Shown here in pieces: positions 1 through 11,964 of a stretch of 64,000 nt of DNA. A model generated the notes under the pieces. It did not search any database and was not told the DNA's origin. It saw only the letters and a list, made by a program, of their open reading frames with translations. This DNA comes from Rallus limicola (Eukaryota > Chordata > Aves > Gruiformes > Rallidae): positions 30,046,950 through 30,110,949 of the forward strand of contig JAKCOZ010000005.1 of the NCBI GenBank assembly GCA_022605955.1. The letters run 5' to 3'. The position numbers and the translations under genes are program-made. Numbering within the stretch: the first letter of the stretch is position 1; each line of letters opens with the position of its first letter.

Positions 1-1346
1 AGAAAAATGAGAAGTGCTTCATTCTATAAATGGATTATCCCTTCAGTCACTACAGTGAAATAAATAGGAACCGTACAATGAACCACATAGCTTCATTGGC
101 TCTTCAGGATCATGCAAAAGAACTGAATACATCAAACCACTCAGTCATTCCATGGGGACAAAATAATGTAGCCATCCTTCACTGGAGTTGTTTGGTTTTG
201 TCTGCCATACTAAAGCCAGTTTCCCTAACTGCAAAAGTTACAACTGCTTCATACCCACATAAATATTTTACCTTTTTTACCCAATCTCTCCCAGTTTAGA
301 ACTGTCAGTAGCAGGACAGCAGTATGTCACAATCACATGCTGTAAGAAGGGATTATCTAAAAGTGTCTCATTTTCTGCTTTTACAAAGCAATTGAGTGTG
401 AATTTTTAGTGTGAGTGAACATGGCAACAGCAGACTAAAAGTTGTGTGTCTCAGATTAGTATTTCCAGTTTACAAATTTAACTATTCTTTCCCTGAGAAA
501 ATAAAATAAAATAATAACAAAAAAAGTACACAATTATGCTCCATTGCATTCATTTAGATACTCTTATCTCTACATCTCAACACAGCAATGATACAGTTGG
601 ATGATCTAGATGTATGTGGCTATCTGCTATCCAAGTCACTGAAGGGGTAAAACTCAAACTAAGACTTAGTCCAGAGTTTCGTGGGAACTGAAATCTGGAA
701 CTGAAATTCCAAATATTTGGTGACACAAACTGTTGAAGCTTTAGTCTCGTGCTATGTTGCAAAAGTGTCACATTGAATGGATCCAGTGTGACTGCAGTAC
801 TTTCAATGACAATGAAATTATCATTTCAGAAAGTAGCTCTATGTGATCAAGCAAAATTGTACAAAGTTACATTACACAGCATAAGGAAGATCACCACAAT
901 CTTGTCCACAATGTCATTTCACTTTAGAACACACATCAACAGGTGCTTTTAGAAGCTTAAGATTGTTATACAGTAGTCAGGGCATGAGAAAATCTTAATT
1001 TTAAAAAATCTATGTGTCATTGAACAGTTATGGCAATGTAAGACATAAACTTTGCTCTGCTTTATCTACTGAGGACTGTCTTCTTATTAATTATCTTTTA
1101 CTACCCCCTTTCCATTCTTATCTCTTCTACATTTTTTTTAAAATTCTGCAACATATTTTTCTGATGTTTTCATCACAGCTAGTGAGGTTTCAACCACTAC
1201 CACTTAAGGACTAGGTATTAAGTATTTAGGCAGATCCACCTCTGCTCCTTTGGGTCTTTTGCAAACAGTAGTGATATCCAACACAGGTCGAGGGCAGTGA
1301 GCTAGCAAAGGCTCTGAAGTCAAAACCACAAGCTGTTTACACCCAG

Positions 1347-1376
1347 GTGTGGGGGTGTGTGTGTCTGTGTGTGTGT
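1347..1376. repeat. GT microsatellite
   Basis: GTGTG followed by G and T/G dinucleotides with one CT interruption. Intergenic. Confidence 0.85.
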
Positions 1377-2071
1377 AAATAAACACAGTAAGGCATACTT
1401 CATTTGCAGATTCCTATTCTTTCAATGAGAGGAAGTCATCAACAAAAAAGTGTAATTATCAGACTAGTTCAGCTTCTCTTTTTTCCGACTGTATTGTGTA
1501 TCTGCACCTGAGTGAACCCTTATCTCACCTCATCGAGGATACCTAAGCTGAGTATCAGTTTAACTTCAATAACACAAACTGTTACTGCAATTAGTTCTAT
1601 ACTAATTCAGCAGTGATGTTTGTCCTGTATATATTTTTACTAACTAGAGGTAGTACATCCATATCATTTGTAGGACATAAACAGGGTAGAAAGGAGGAAG
1701 CTTTGCAAACTCCTTTAAATTTATGAAACGAAAAGATAATTACCCCAAGCACAAATTGCTTGTTAACTCTCTATTCTTTCACAATCAACCTCTGCTAAAG
1801 AAGCACTCATTTTTACCACTTACCTTTACAACTCAGTGTTATAGGATGCATATTGCCATTGAACTGCAGCACTGCTAACTCTTGCCACTTCAGTAAAAAT
1901 AAAATGCAAAATGTTGTTTGCATTTTGATGTAGACTGTAATTACTTGAGCTGGTCACTCCCTTGTTGGATTATGTTGCTTCTACAGGGAGAAATCAGTGT
2001 CTGTGAAGAAGTTGTATGGTCATTTGTAATTATTTTACAATACAGTGGATGATAACAAATTTATCTGACTA

Positions 2072-2109
2072 AAGTTCCTGATGCAAAGTGAAGTTCCTGA
2101 TGCAAAGTG
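2072..2109. repeat. 19-bp tandem duplication
   Basis: AAGTTCCTGATGCAAAGTG occurs twice back to back. Intergenic. Confidence 0.95.
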
Positions 2110-3144
2110 AAAATTAAAATATATGTCTATCTGACCCCAGTTCCTGCCAGCTTTATGCAGCCACCATGCTATTGCTGTTTCATTTAGACAAAGAAACAAA
2201 AAAACCTATGTTTTATGAACAATTAAAACAATTACTGAAATAAACATTTGGTCCACACTGGAGAGTTACAACACTTGTAATTCTGGTGAGGCTTATGTAT
2301 TACAGCAATGTTTTCTTTTTTTCCAGGGAAAGCATTATTTCATTGAATTTCCATTGGTGTTAATACTTTTAAGACTTAGCCAAGGCATGATGCAAGTCTA
2401 GATACCCTCTTCAAGAAAGAAAATTAATTAGAAAGTAAAGGAAGCCATCACGCTTATCATTTGATCAGATCATTGACATGAGTGCTTCACACATTTTAAA
2501 GCCAAAAGCTTTCTTGTACACCTGCTCAAAGATCTCATCAATTTTATCTGAGTAAAGACAGTTTTTTTAAGCTTGTCCAGGGAAAAGGTGGCAATTGTGA
2601 TGTGGAGAGAAAAAGAGAGAAAGATGTGTTGCCAGTTCTTTATCTTGATCTGACTGTTTGTTTTTGAACTGATGTATGTAATAAAACAAAGAGGATTTAA
2701 TTGTGGCAAACAGAAGCCTATTGGCATCCAGAGGGATCTCATTTTCTCCCTTACAAGTCTTTTTCGTTTCAGGTTGCAACATCTTCTTTTCAGCCTATCC
2801 ACAAGGCTGAGTTTCTTACCTGGGGCTTAAACTTGTGAGGCATGAAGCTCTTTTGTTTTGACAGGTGCTCTTTGCTATACATCAGTCTAGCATTGTTGGT
2901 GCTAATACACAAGACAAACTTCAGATATGTTAATGAGTGTAGTTACCAAAATTCTGTCTGTAATGAGTTTTAGTAGCTTAATCCACTTTTAGTTCTTAGG
3001 ATAAAGTGGTAAAAACAATTTGCACCAATAGAAGAGTGAGAAAGTTGATTGCTTGTTATGAAATGCATTAATTTCTCCAGTTTATATAACACCTTTGGAG
3101 TAACAGGAGTATCATAAATTGATAGGTAAGATTATATAGATTAT

Positions 3145-3179
3145 AACATCTTGCATAGTATAGCTGCATGCAAGATGTT
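3145..3179. repeat. Small inverted repeat
   Basis: Arms AACATCTTGCA and TGCAAGATGTT are perfectly complementary (11 bp) with a 13-base loop. Too short for a microRNA precursor by itself. Confidence 0.7.
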
Positions 3180-4855
3180 TCAAACATAAAGAAAATGTAC
3201 AAAGGAAACTTAAAATAGTCCTTTAATTAATGTCATCACAGCTCTTCCAGAAAGGGACATCCTATTTTTGTTGACCAGCTGCCCTGAGTCTAAATATTAT
3301 TTGCATGTTTTTAACCTTAAATGGTAACCTAGAACACCTCTATAATAACAATAACAAAGAATAACTTTTTTTCCCTCTTTTTCTTTAAAGATGAAAAAGT
3401 GGACATTCAGGCTTTGAAGTTGCAAACAAGTTGTGAATGCTATTATCTTACCCATCCCAGGACCCACCACCACTAAGGTACCTTTCAGGTATGTCACAGA
3501 TACTGTTTGATGAATAAATTCTAAATATCTATTTTGTCATTTGTGATGTACATGTTCTTTTATGGTTTAGAAGGGACTTTAAGGATTCCAAGTGTGGTTA
3601 AAAAGCCTGAAGCAGTAATGAATATTGGGTATGGACAAAAGTAGGGAAAAAAAAGGAGCACTCACCAATATTCTGTACGTAGCAGCTAGAAATTAAATGA
3701 ACAGTACAATGCAGCAAAATCATTAGTAAACAATAATTTAATTACAATTGACTATTCCCAGTGGCTTGACTTTTGTTCTCTCTGTTCACTGGCTAGAAAG
3801 CTATATCCTGTCATCCTAATTTCAAATAGCTAAGAAAGAGTGTGTGTTTCTTAATCTTGTCACTTTGAATAAAATGGTTTGCCTACTATGATTAAAGTAA
3901 TCTATGCCAACCTAAAACCAGAGTGCAGTACCGAGTGTCAGAAATTGTAGAATTTTAAACCCCAACTGTTTTTTCTTGTAAAAGCAAACTGATTTTTTTT
4001 ATCTGTCTGAGAAAGCTAAATGTGCTGACTTTATTTTTTTTTCCTGGGACACTTGATACTTGAAAACATAATTCTGCATACACAACTCTTTGGATAGAAA
4101 ATATTTTATCAATTTGATTTACAGATTTCAAGAGCAATGTTCAAATGTAGAGTCTTAGACCAAGAAAAAGCCTTTATTAGGACTGTGAAATTTAGGACCA
4201 CCAGCACAGCACTTAGAAATTGCTGCACTTTTAGGAGATATTTTAATGCAGTACTGGTAGGTGCTCATCTGGATATTCCATGCTTATTTCCATTATGTAT
4301 TGTGGAAAGTTAAAAAGTTGAGTAAATCCTGATGAGATTTGACCTGTGAGTTTATAGTCTGGATATTGCGGATCTACTACTTTACAGTATACTCATTAGC
4401 ATCTCTCAGTGAACTGGACAGGAAGGAGAAAGGAAAGCCTTAGAGTGATATCCTAGTTCTGTTATTTTCAGGTGGCTCTATTTAAAGCCATATGTTTTTG
4501 TAGACTATTACAGGTAGATGGACCCAAAGCCTTGCAATCCAGAGTAAAATTTACATGAAAACATATGCAAAGAGGAGTACTGATACATATGACGACTTAC
4601 TAAAAGTCAGAGACAGGCTGAGTTTGCTAGGTTTGTTAGATGTCTGCAGTACAGTGAAATATGCCTCAAAGTGTGCCTCTGTTAAGCTTGACACCACTGA
4701 TGTACTCCAGTGGCCTTCAGCACCAACTTGCTCCACTCTTGCTGAACCTTTCGTGGTTGCTAGATTCGTCACTAAATCAGATTTTGTCCAGAACTACAAA
4801 GACAAAGAACTACTTGAAAACTAGTCAAATATTGACCAATGTATGTTTTCTTTGT

Positions 4856-4910
4856 TGACTGGTTGGTTGGTTGACCGGTTGGTTGGCCGGTTGGTTGCTT
4901 GCTTGCTTTT
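4856..4910. repeat. GGTT/GCTT tetranucleotide tract
   Basis: Interrupted GGTT repeats (with two CCGG-containing units) passing into GCTT repeats. Intergenic. Confidence 0.9.
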
Positions 4911-7900
4911 TTCCCAGCACTGAAGCTCTTGGATGCAACTGTCTTCCGACTGGGGGATATTTGGTGGCATGGCTCTATTTATTTGTAGGAACTGAGGATC
5001 ACAGTCAGCAGAATTGGATCTTTATTCTACCATGTAAAATGTTTCCCTTTTTCATTTCCTCCTCTAATCAACTCTGAAACAGGAACATAGGGGAAGAAAA
5101 AGTGTATCAGAAGGAAGTTAATACCTGAATTGTGGAACAGAGCTGTTCTATAGATCTTATACAAAACCGCTTCCCACCCCCTGACTGGCTTACTAGGAAA
5201 AACTTCTGTGACTGGTCACTTGACTGTGCTCTGCAGAGTTTACAAGGATACAAGTTTTCTGACAGCAGGGCATTCCTGGCTGGAAAATGAAGCTAGGCAT
5301 CTTTAATTAGAAATAAGGAACACATTTCAAATACTGAGAGATCTCAGTCCCTAAGGAAATTTGCTGAGTGACAAGGTGTACCCTTTACGGGTTGAAATAT
5401 TTAAAGATCTGAGTTATTTCTACAATATTCAATCAAAAGTTCTAGGTCTTGGTAACTACAATGAGGTTCTATACTCTATCCTGTGGAAGAAATTAGAGTG
5501 GTGGTACATATGATTTCTCCTAGATTCATTAAAAAATTATCTCTATAAGTCTCATCTTTGTCCTTTGCCCCCGTTATTTTCCAGATTTGTGGCAGTTCCA
5601 CAAACAGAGTCTACTTTCTGATCCATCTTACCTCAGATTAGCACAGCCCTTTCTTTGAAGTCTCAATGAAGTCTGTCCTAGTTGATTTACAAGCTTTCCA
5701 GCTTTTTTAGTGTACTGCAAAGTATTTAATTTGATTTATCTAGTTATAATTATTTACTACTTTGTCGGAGTCTTGGATTCAGCCCATATTTTCCTTGAAA
5801 AACCCCCCACTGTGTGAAGCTATATATTTTCTGGAGTGGGAACACGATAGTTATTCACATCAGACCGCAAAATTCACCTTGACTTGAAGTCTAAACCATG
5901 TTTTCCTACTTTCACCTTTCAGTTTTTATTTCTAAGGATCGCTGGCAAAAGACCTTTAACTATAAGCTATGGTAGCTCTAATCAGTGGAGAGCCATCTTG
6001 GTAGCAAAGTTTGCCTGCAAATTGTAGAAGCTGAAATGAGAAGCTTGCTGTTGATGAAGCATCCTGCTGAAGGTTTCCTCATCTTCCTAAAGACAGATGG
6101 ATGAGGTTTCAAAAATTTCACAAATAGCGAAAGATACAGAGAAGGCAACACATTTAGGATATTTCTTTTTTTTCAGAGATTTGTAATGTTATTTATTATC
6201 TTAAAAAAGAGAGAACAAAACTTATGCTAATGGGAAATTTGATCATATTATTGATTTGGCTGTTGAAGCATTAAATTATAAACCAGAGAGCTCACTTCTC
6301 CCAGATATTTTAGAAATCTAAATGACAATGGGAGTTTGGGCTTGCTGCTGGGATAGGAAGTTGGACAGTAAGGTTCAGTTCTTGTGAGGGAATCTAAGAG
6401 TAAGCCAAGAGGCCAGAAGGTTAAAGGGCAGTGCTCAGGCTTCTCATCAGCTCCAGAGACTCCAGACATTCAAGCACTCAGTGGTTGGATTCCATCATGA
6501 CTATCAGATGAATGCCCAGCAGGGACATGGAACTAAAACTTACTGTGCTTTCACCTCTGTGTAGCGTATCAACCATCCTCATTCATTTAAATGCAGATAA
6601 TAATTGAAAAATATTTCTACTAAAAGTGATAGTCAAGAGAATTAAAGGGGAAAACATAGTTTCTGAAATATCTGTAAGCCTAATTCCCTGTACTTTGAAT
6701 TGCAAGCAATAATGTAGATAAAACCAGTGCATGCTCAGAGAGCTCTGACTGCATTGTATTTTTTGCCATGTCCATGTGCAGTAAGATATATTTTTCACTA
6801 AATATTGCTTTTTAGTGGGCACAGCCTACTAGCGCTTCTTAGATGATGTAGCTTAGAGGGCTTACTGAAGTTCAGATCACAAGCTTTATTAAGTTACAGC
6901 AGTAAGCGTGGAAGTTAGGAAAGATGAGAAGAGCTGTTGCAACAGTCATTCCATGGTAAAAACCCTAATTAATACTATAACATTTATTAATGACCCCAAG
7001 CAGCCAGGTAATACATAAGGTCCTGTGAGCTGCTGTTGTTAGGATGAGAAATATATTCTGAGTTCTGGTTTGTAACAGAGATCAAGTGCAATTTTTTTTT
7101 TCTTTATCCACTGCAGATAACAAAAATTGAGATCACCTTTGTTCACAATTCCATGTGTTTTTCCAGTTTTTTATTTTTCCCTCCATTCTTTCCTTTTTGA
7201 CAGTACTTTATTTAGGCTGATTCTAACATGAATATAACAACACTATATTACAATCTGGCCTCCTGGGCTCCTGATGATCTCTACACTAGTTTAATCTCAG
7301 TCCCTTGTGTTTGTTTTCGATCACTGTGCCCATACATTTTACCTTTGAGCAATGGCTTCTATAATGTCTAGTGTCTGTTTTAATTGAGGAGTAAAGAGCT
7401 ACATATCTAGAACCTACACGGGCGCTAGCATGCTTCAAGAAAATTGTACACAATCTTTATTACAACAGTGTTTTCCTCACAGGTTTTCGTACAATCTAAT
7501 TCAATATCCCCTGCATGATTTCACACACCATCTTTTTTACAACAATACACATATACAACTCCTGTCCTAAACCCACAAGGAAGCAAAAATCTGAGTTTGC
7601 TTCTTCTTTTCTCTGTTTGGCCCTCTAAATGCTCACTATGAAACCATTAACAAATGAAACAATGAACAAATGAAAAATCTTAATCTAGATGTTTTAACTA
7701 TGTCTAGAGGGGTTTCTGCACTAGAGTTTCACTGTCTTGTAAAAGGCTTAATGCAATGCTCGTAAAAATCTATTTTTCCACTGTTTCTGGTTGCATTTGC
7801 AGAAAACAAAAGATTTATTCATAATCTCATATGCTGTGGCATATGAGAAATGCAAGTTTGACAACAGATATTGGTAACAAGGGATTTTTTTGTTCAGTTG

Positions 7901-9008
7901 GTTTTTTGGCATGAAGCAAAGGGGGAGACATAAAAAAGGAAAAAAATCTGTAAACACCAGATCTATATAATGAATCCTTTAAACCAAAATACATGAAATT
8001 TAGCTCCCTGGGTGCTGAAGCAATATATATGAGACTAGTTACTATGATTCACAAAGAGCCATCTTGCTGTTTAAGTACACTTTAAGCTACAGCAGCTGTT
8101 TTGATTCATAATCTGTGCTATAGCAAGGTTTATTTTAAAATACCAAGCAGGGGACAGGGCATTCAAACATCAATTACTTAACCAAGAGGATTCAGAACCT
8201 GAAGTGCTTGAAACTGAAATGAAACACATGGCAAATATTTTGCTTCCTGTCACACAAGGGATCTGATCCTGCAAGCTGCGGGAGTGCAAAGCTCCGGTTC
8301 ATCTGCAGTCAACAGGTGAAATACTGACATTATTGTAATCAGCCAAAATCTTTCCTTCACTTTCCACAGGACTGATTTGACCACAGGGATGTTCTCTGAA
8401 CAAGGTAGGGTAAGGTCTCAGAGTCTTTACGTTCTTGACATTTTAAGTCGAATTCTCTACAGGCTTGTAAGCATATAATCATCTAACGCTGGGAGCATGA
8501 CAAAGAATGTCATGCGCCCTCTCTCTCTCTCAGTCTCCTGGAAAGAGTGCTTGAATACTCACATTTGGCTCTTGCAACTGAATCCAAGCCAGTTAACTTC
8601 AAATCAGTCCTTCTCTGAGAATCTGTGTTCAGTTCTTCATGCAATTTAAGCTGCAGTGACATTAAAACAAAACAAAAAAAAAGTATATATCTAGGGACAT
8701 ATAGCTTCAATACCTTATTCAACTCAATATACACTTCTCAGGAAAGAAAATGCTGGCCAGTAAATATTAGTCTCTTCCTGTATTTGATAAATCAGCACAA
8801 GTCCTGTACTGCCAACACAAGCAAATAAGTCACCAGTCATGCAATGTGCATCATCCTTTTGCCATGCCTTGGACCACTCACATGTAAGGATTGCCTGGAT
8901 AAATGATTTGCAGGATCAGGCTCAGACAACACCTGGAATTGCCAAAGCGTTCAGACTTACAGATGGTTGAGAGGAACTTGTATGTGGCACTCAAATTATT
9001 TTGTTAAT

Positions 9009-9023
9009 GGTGCCATCTCCTGG
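9009..9023 (-). promoter_or_regulatory. CTCF-like motif, opposite orientation
   Basis: The minus strand reads CCAGGAGATGGCACC, one mismatch (G at the Y position) from the CTCF core. It points away from the motif at 11950. Confidence 0.35.
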
Positions 9024-10169
9024 TAGCAATTTGCTAAGATAATATTTGCACCCACAAACTTGTTAGATATTTATACTTTCTATTCTAATACCATTACGCT
9101 GAAGAGAGGTAAACAAAACAATTTAGATTGCTTTGTCTGTTAATTTTGTTTTAATTTTTTAATTAGGCATTTTCAAATAGGAAACAAGCTATTACTAAAC
9201 AGTGGTGCGTTTTAGAAAATAACTTGCAGGATACAGATGCAGTTCTGTTGGAAAAGATTATATTTTTTCCTACTCAAGTTGCTTTCCATTCTAGTCTTCA
9301 TATGTATCAAATAATATGAACCCAAGTAAAGGTAGATGATACTTACAGAAGGCAATAGAAAACTGGATCCTAACCCGGCACATTTTGAGGAAAGCAATAG
9401 TGGAGTTCAGTGGGTTCAAGACTGAGAAACAAAGAAAGAAACTTTACACCCTAAGAGGCTGTTGGGATGTCTAATCCAAGAAGAGATCTGTCTTCAAATT
9501 TTGAATGGCATTAGTAATGTTTCAATGCCATGTTCAGAGTCTTGGAAGGGCTTGCTTTTCAGGACATCTAAGAAATAAAGTGCTGTTGAACTTAGAAACA
9601 GACATCACAGTGGAACATGTGAAATGATCAAGTAATTGATCTAATTACACTGAGGAAAAATGTTTTCCTGAACTTATCCAATCATTTCTTCCACTGATAT
9701 AAAAGGATTAGTTCTTCTGTATCGTGGCAAAGATACGGTGAACTCATTTCCTGTAGCTCTAGTTCTGTTTTTATTCTGGCTTTGCCACAGACTTTGTTAC
9801 TGGGAAAAAAAAACCCTGCATGACTGAGATACATCTCAATGCTTTTGATCAACATAAAGAATTTGTAGCAGGACTGATGGTAGTTTGTTCTTCACAACAC
9901 TTCTGTAAAGAACAATCAAACAAATTTTTCAAAGTGTTTGCATACTAGGAAGTTCAGGAAACAGTAGCTAATAGAACTTGTAACACAATTCTTGGAAACA
10001 GGTAAACTTCTCAGTGATGCTGAATTAGACTTTTACTATACTTAGATTCAATACACAAGTTTCTGTAGGACAGCAGGGCAGCTAACTTTGCAGAAACAGA
10101 CATAGTCTCCTGAATATATGAATAAGCTTCACTTACAGGCAGGAATAGAGACACATTCCTGTAAGAATA

Positions 10170-10186
10170 CTGCTGCTGCTGCTGCA
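10170..10186. repeat. Short CTG run
   Basis: Five CTG units in intergenic sequence. A similar five-unit CTG run is at 55806-55822 in the PRKD1 intron before exon 5. Both are below usual expansion lengths. Confidence 0.9.
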
Positions 10187-11648
10187 GATTTCAATTTGAT
10201 GCAATATTTGGTTTTCTTCACATAGCTATGCTTGGAAACCAGCACTAAACTTATTCTACTCTACACTTGAACAGCATTATCATACCCCAAAATTTAATGA
10301 GTCAACACCTCTGTCTTTTCCTGTGTGCCACGTTTACTGGAGGAAATCAGTCTTGTACTTTCCGTTGCCACCTATTTACCTAAGTTTTTCCATGCTTATC
10401 CTCTTTCCATGTAGCATCTTCTCCGTCTTGCCAGATAAAGAGAAGAAAGGGACACAAAGGTAATCCAGTACCAAACTGACCACATTAGAGCTGTGTCTGC
10501 TTCGACCTGACAAATGTAGAAAGCGTCTAGCAGAAGGGCTTTGTTGAAAATAGGTCTTATTCAATAAATACGTAAAAGAGCCTAACTGTGGATGGTTTTG
10601 AGAGGGTTCATACAAGAATCACATAGGAAGATAATCCAAGGGAAGAGACCATTTCTATCCACATGTGATGCCTGGTATGCAGGCAAGTTGAAATGGTAGC
10701 AAGGGAAGTAGAGAAAATATTACCACAAGTAGTGTGAAAACTGCAACATGAAAAATTGTAAAGAAATGGAGGATTGAACTGCGCATCTACTAGGAAAGGT
10801 CGAATTATGTAAATGGCAGACTAGCTACTTGGGGAACCCAAATGGTTCCTAGACATGAGCTACACTTTAAATTGCTGAATAGAGTTTGATGTCTAGTCAT
10901 ATGTACAAAAAACTTCTCTGAATGTAGACTTTAAAAACACAGAAATAGAAGATTACAGTCAAAATGCTGAATAACCAGATAAACAGTTTTGAATTTGAGG
11001 CCAGATACTGAACAGTTTGAAAGCAAAAGAGTGGTGGGACTGAATAGGTGGAATATCAAGAATAATAAAGTAAGAAGCTGAAAGAAGTCTTAAAGTAATA
11101 ATCAGCTCAGATCAAGTTTTAAGTTGTTTTGTATCTTACCCTTCTTTTTGTATCCCCAAGTGTATCTCATTGCAGTTTACCTGTGGGTTTTAACTTTTTT
11201 CCACTGTGCTGCCTATGAAAATGTTCAGGATATGAGTAAACCAGATTAATTTTTACTCTATGATTACATTTTTTCTTTGATCAACTGCTCTAAAGACCTT
11301 AAAGAATCTTATCTATATTCAAATAACATAAAGACATTTATGCAAGCTAACCTTTTTGCTTCATATAGACTATTTGCACCATATGTTAATTATCAATTAA
11401 AGAACTAATCATTTCAATGTCTGTATTTTAGCAATATGTCTTCCCAACTAATGCTTTTGAACTGAATTGGGGCATTCAGCACTCTTTCTATGCAGCATTA
11501 TTTTAAAATTTATCTGGAACTGGCTGCAAGTACCACCACACCATGAACTCTGCTGACTGGAAGCTGTGAGGATACTACACTGACTCCTAGTTGTTGGGCA
11601 CCTGCTTCTATATTTAAAAGAACTTATTGCTTTGTCATGGAAATTGAA

Positions 11649-11686
11649 GGCCGGGGCGGGGGGAGGGAGGGTTTGGGGGGGAACCT
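11649..11686 (+). repeat. G-rich tract, quadruplex-like
   Basis: GGCCGGGGCGGGGGGAGGGA followed by GGG, TTT and a run of eight G. Four G-runs lie within 40 bases, in otherwise AT-rich intergenic DNA. Confidence 0.75.
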
Positions 11687-11949
11687 TATTGTTCTGAAAC
11701 ACGGAGAAACTACCAGCAGAGGTGGAAACTCTGAAACACTCGAAAATCAGACAGGAGGACACCTAGCTACCTACATTGTAATGAATTACTGCATTTTCAC
11801 ATTCAAAATGGCATGGTAGGCTGGCATATTACATACTTCGTATATGCCTGCGGCTTTGTAAAAACAGAGCGATGGATGCTTACGTTTGAGAAGAGCCCCG
11901 GGCCTTGTTGTGCATCTCGTGAAGTCATTTATGCCGATATCCGGGATGG

Positions 11950-11964
11950 CCAGTAGGTGGCAAG
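11950..11964 (+). promoter_or_regulatory. CTCF-like motif
   Basis: CCAGTAGGTGGCAAG fits the CTCF core (CCASYAGRKGGCRS) at all but the last position. It sits in a patch (about 11830-12005) with roughly ten CpG dinucleotides, which are scarce elsewhere in this intergenic block. Motif match only; binding is not shown. Confidence 0.45.

Noticed and set aside
3297..3497. Possible exon reading KGTLVVVGPGMGK, or a plus-strand exon after the pyrimidine tract at 3360-3390
   Set aside because: The P-loop-like look is short, the plus-strand frames hit stops quickly, and nothing nearby joins it in phase.
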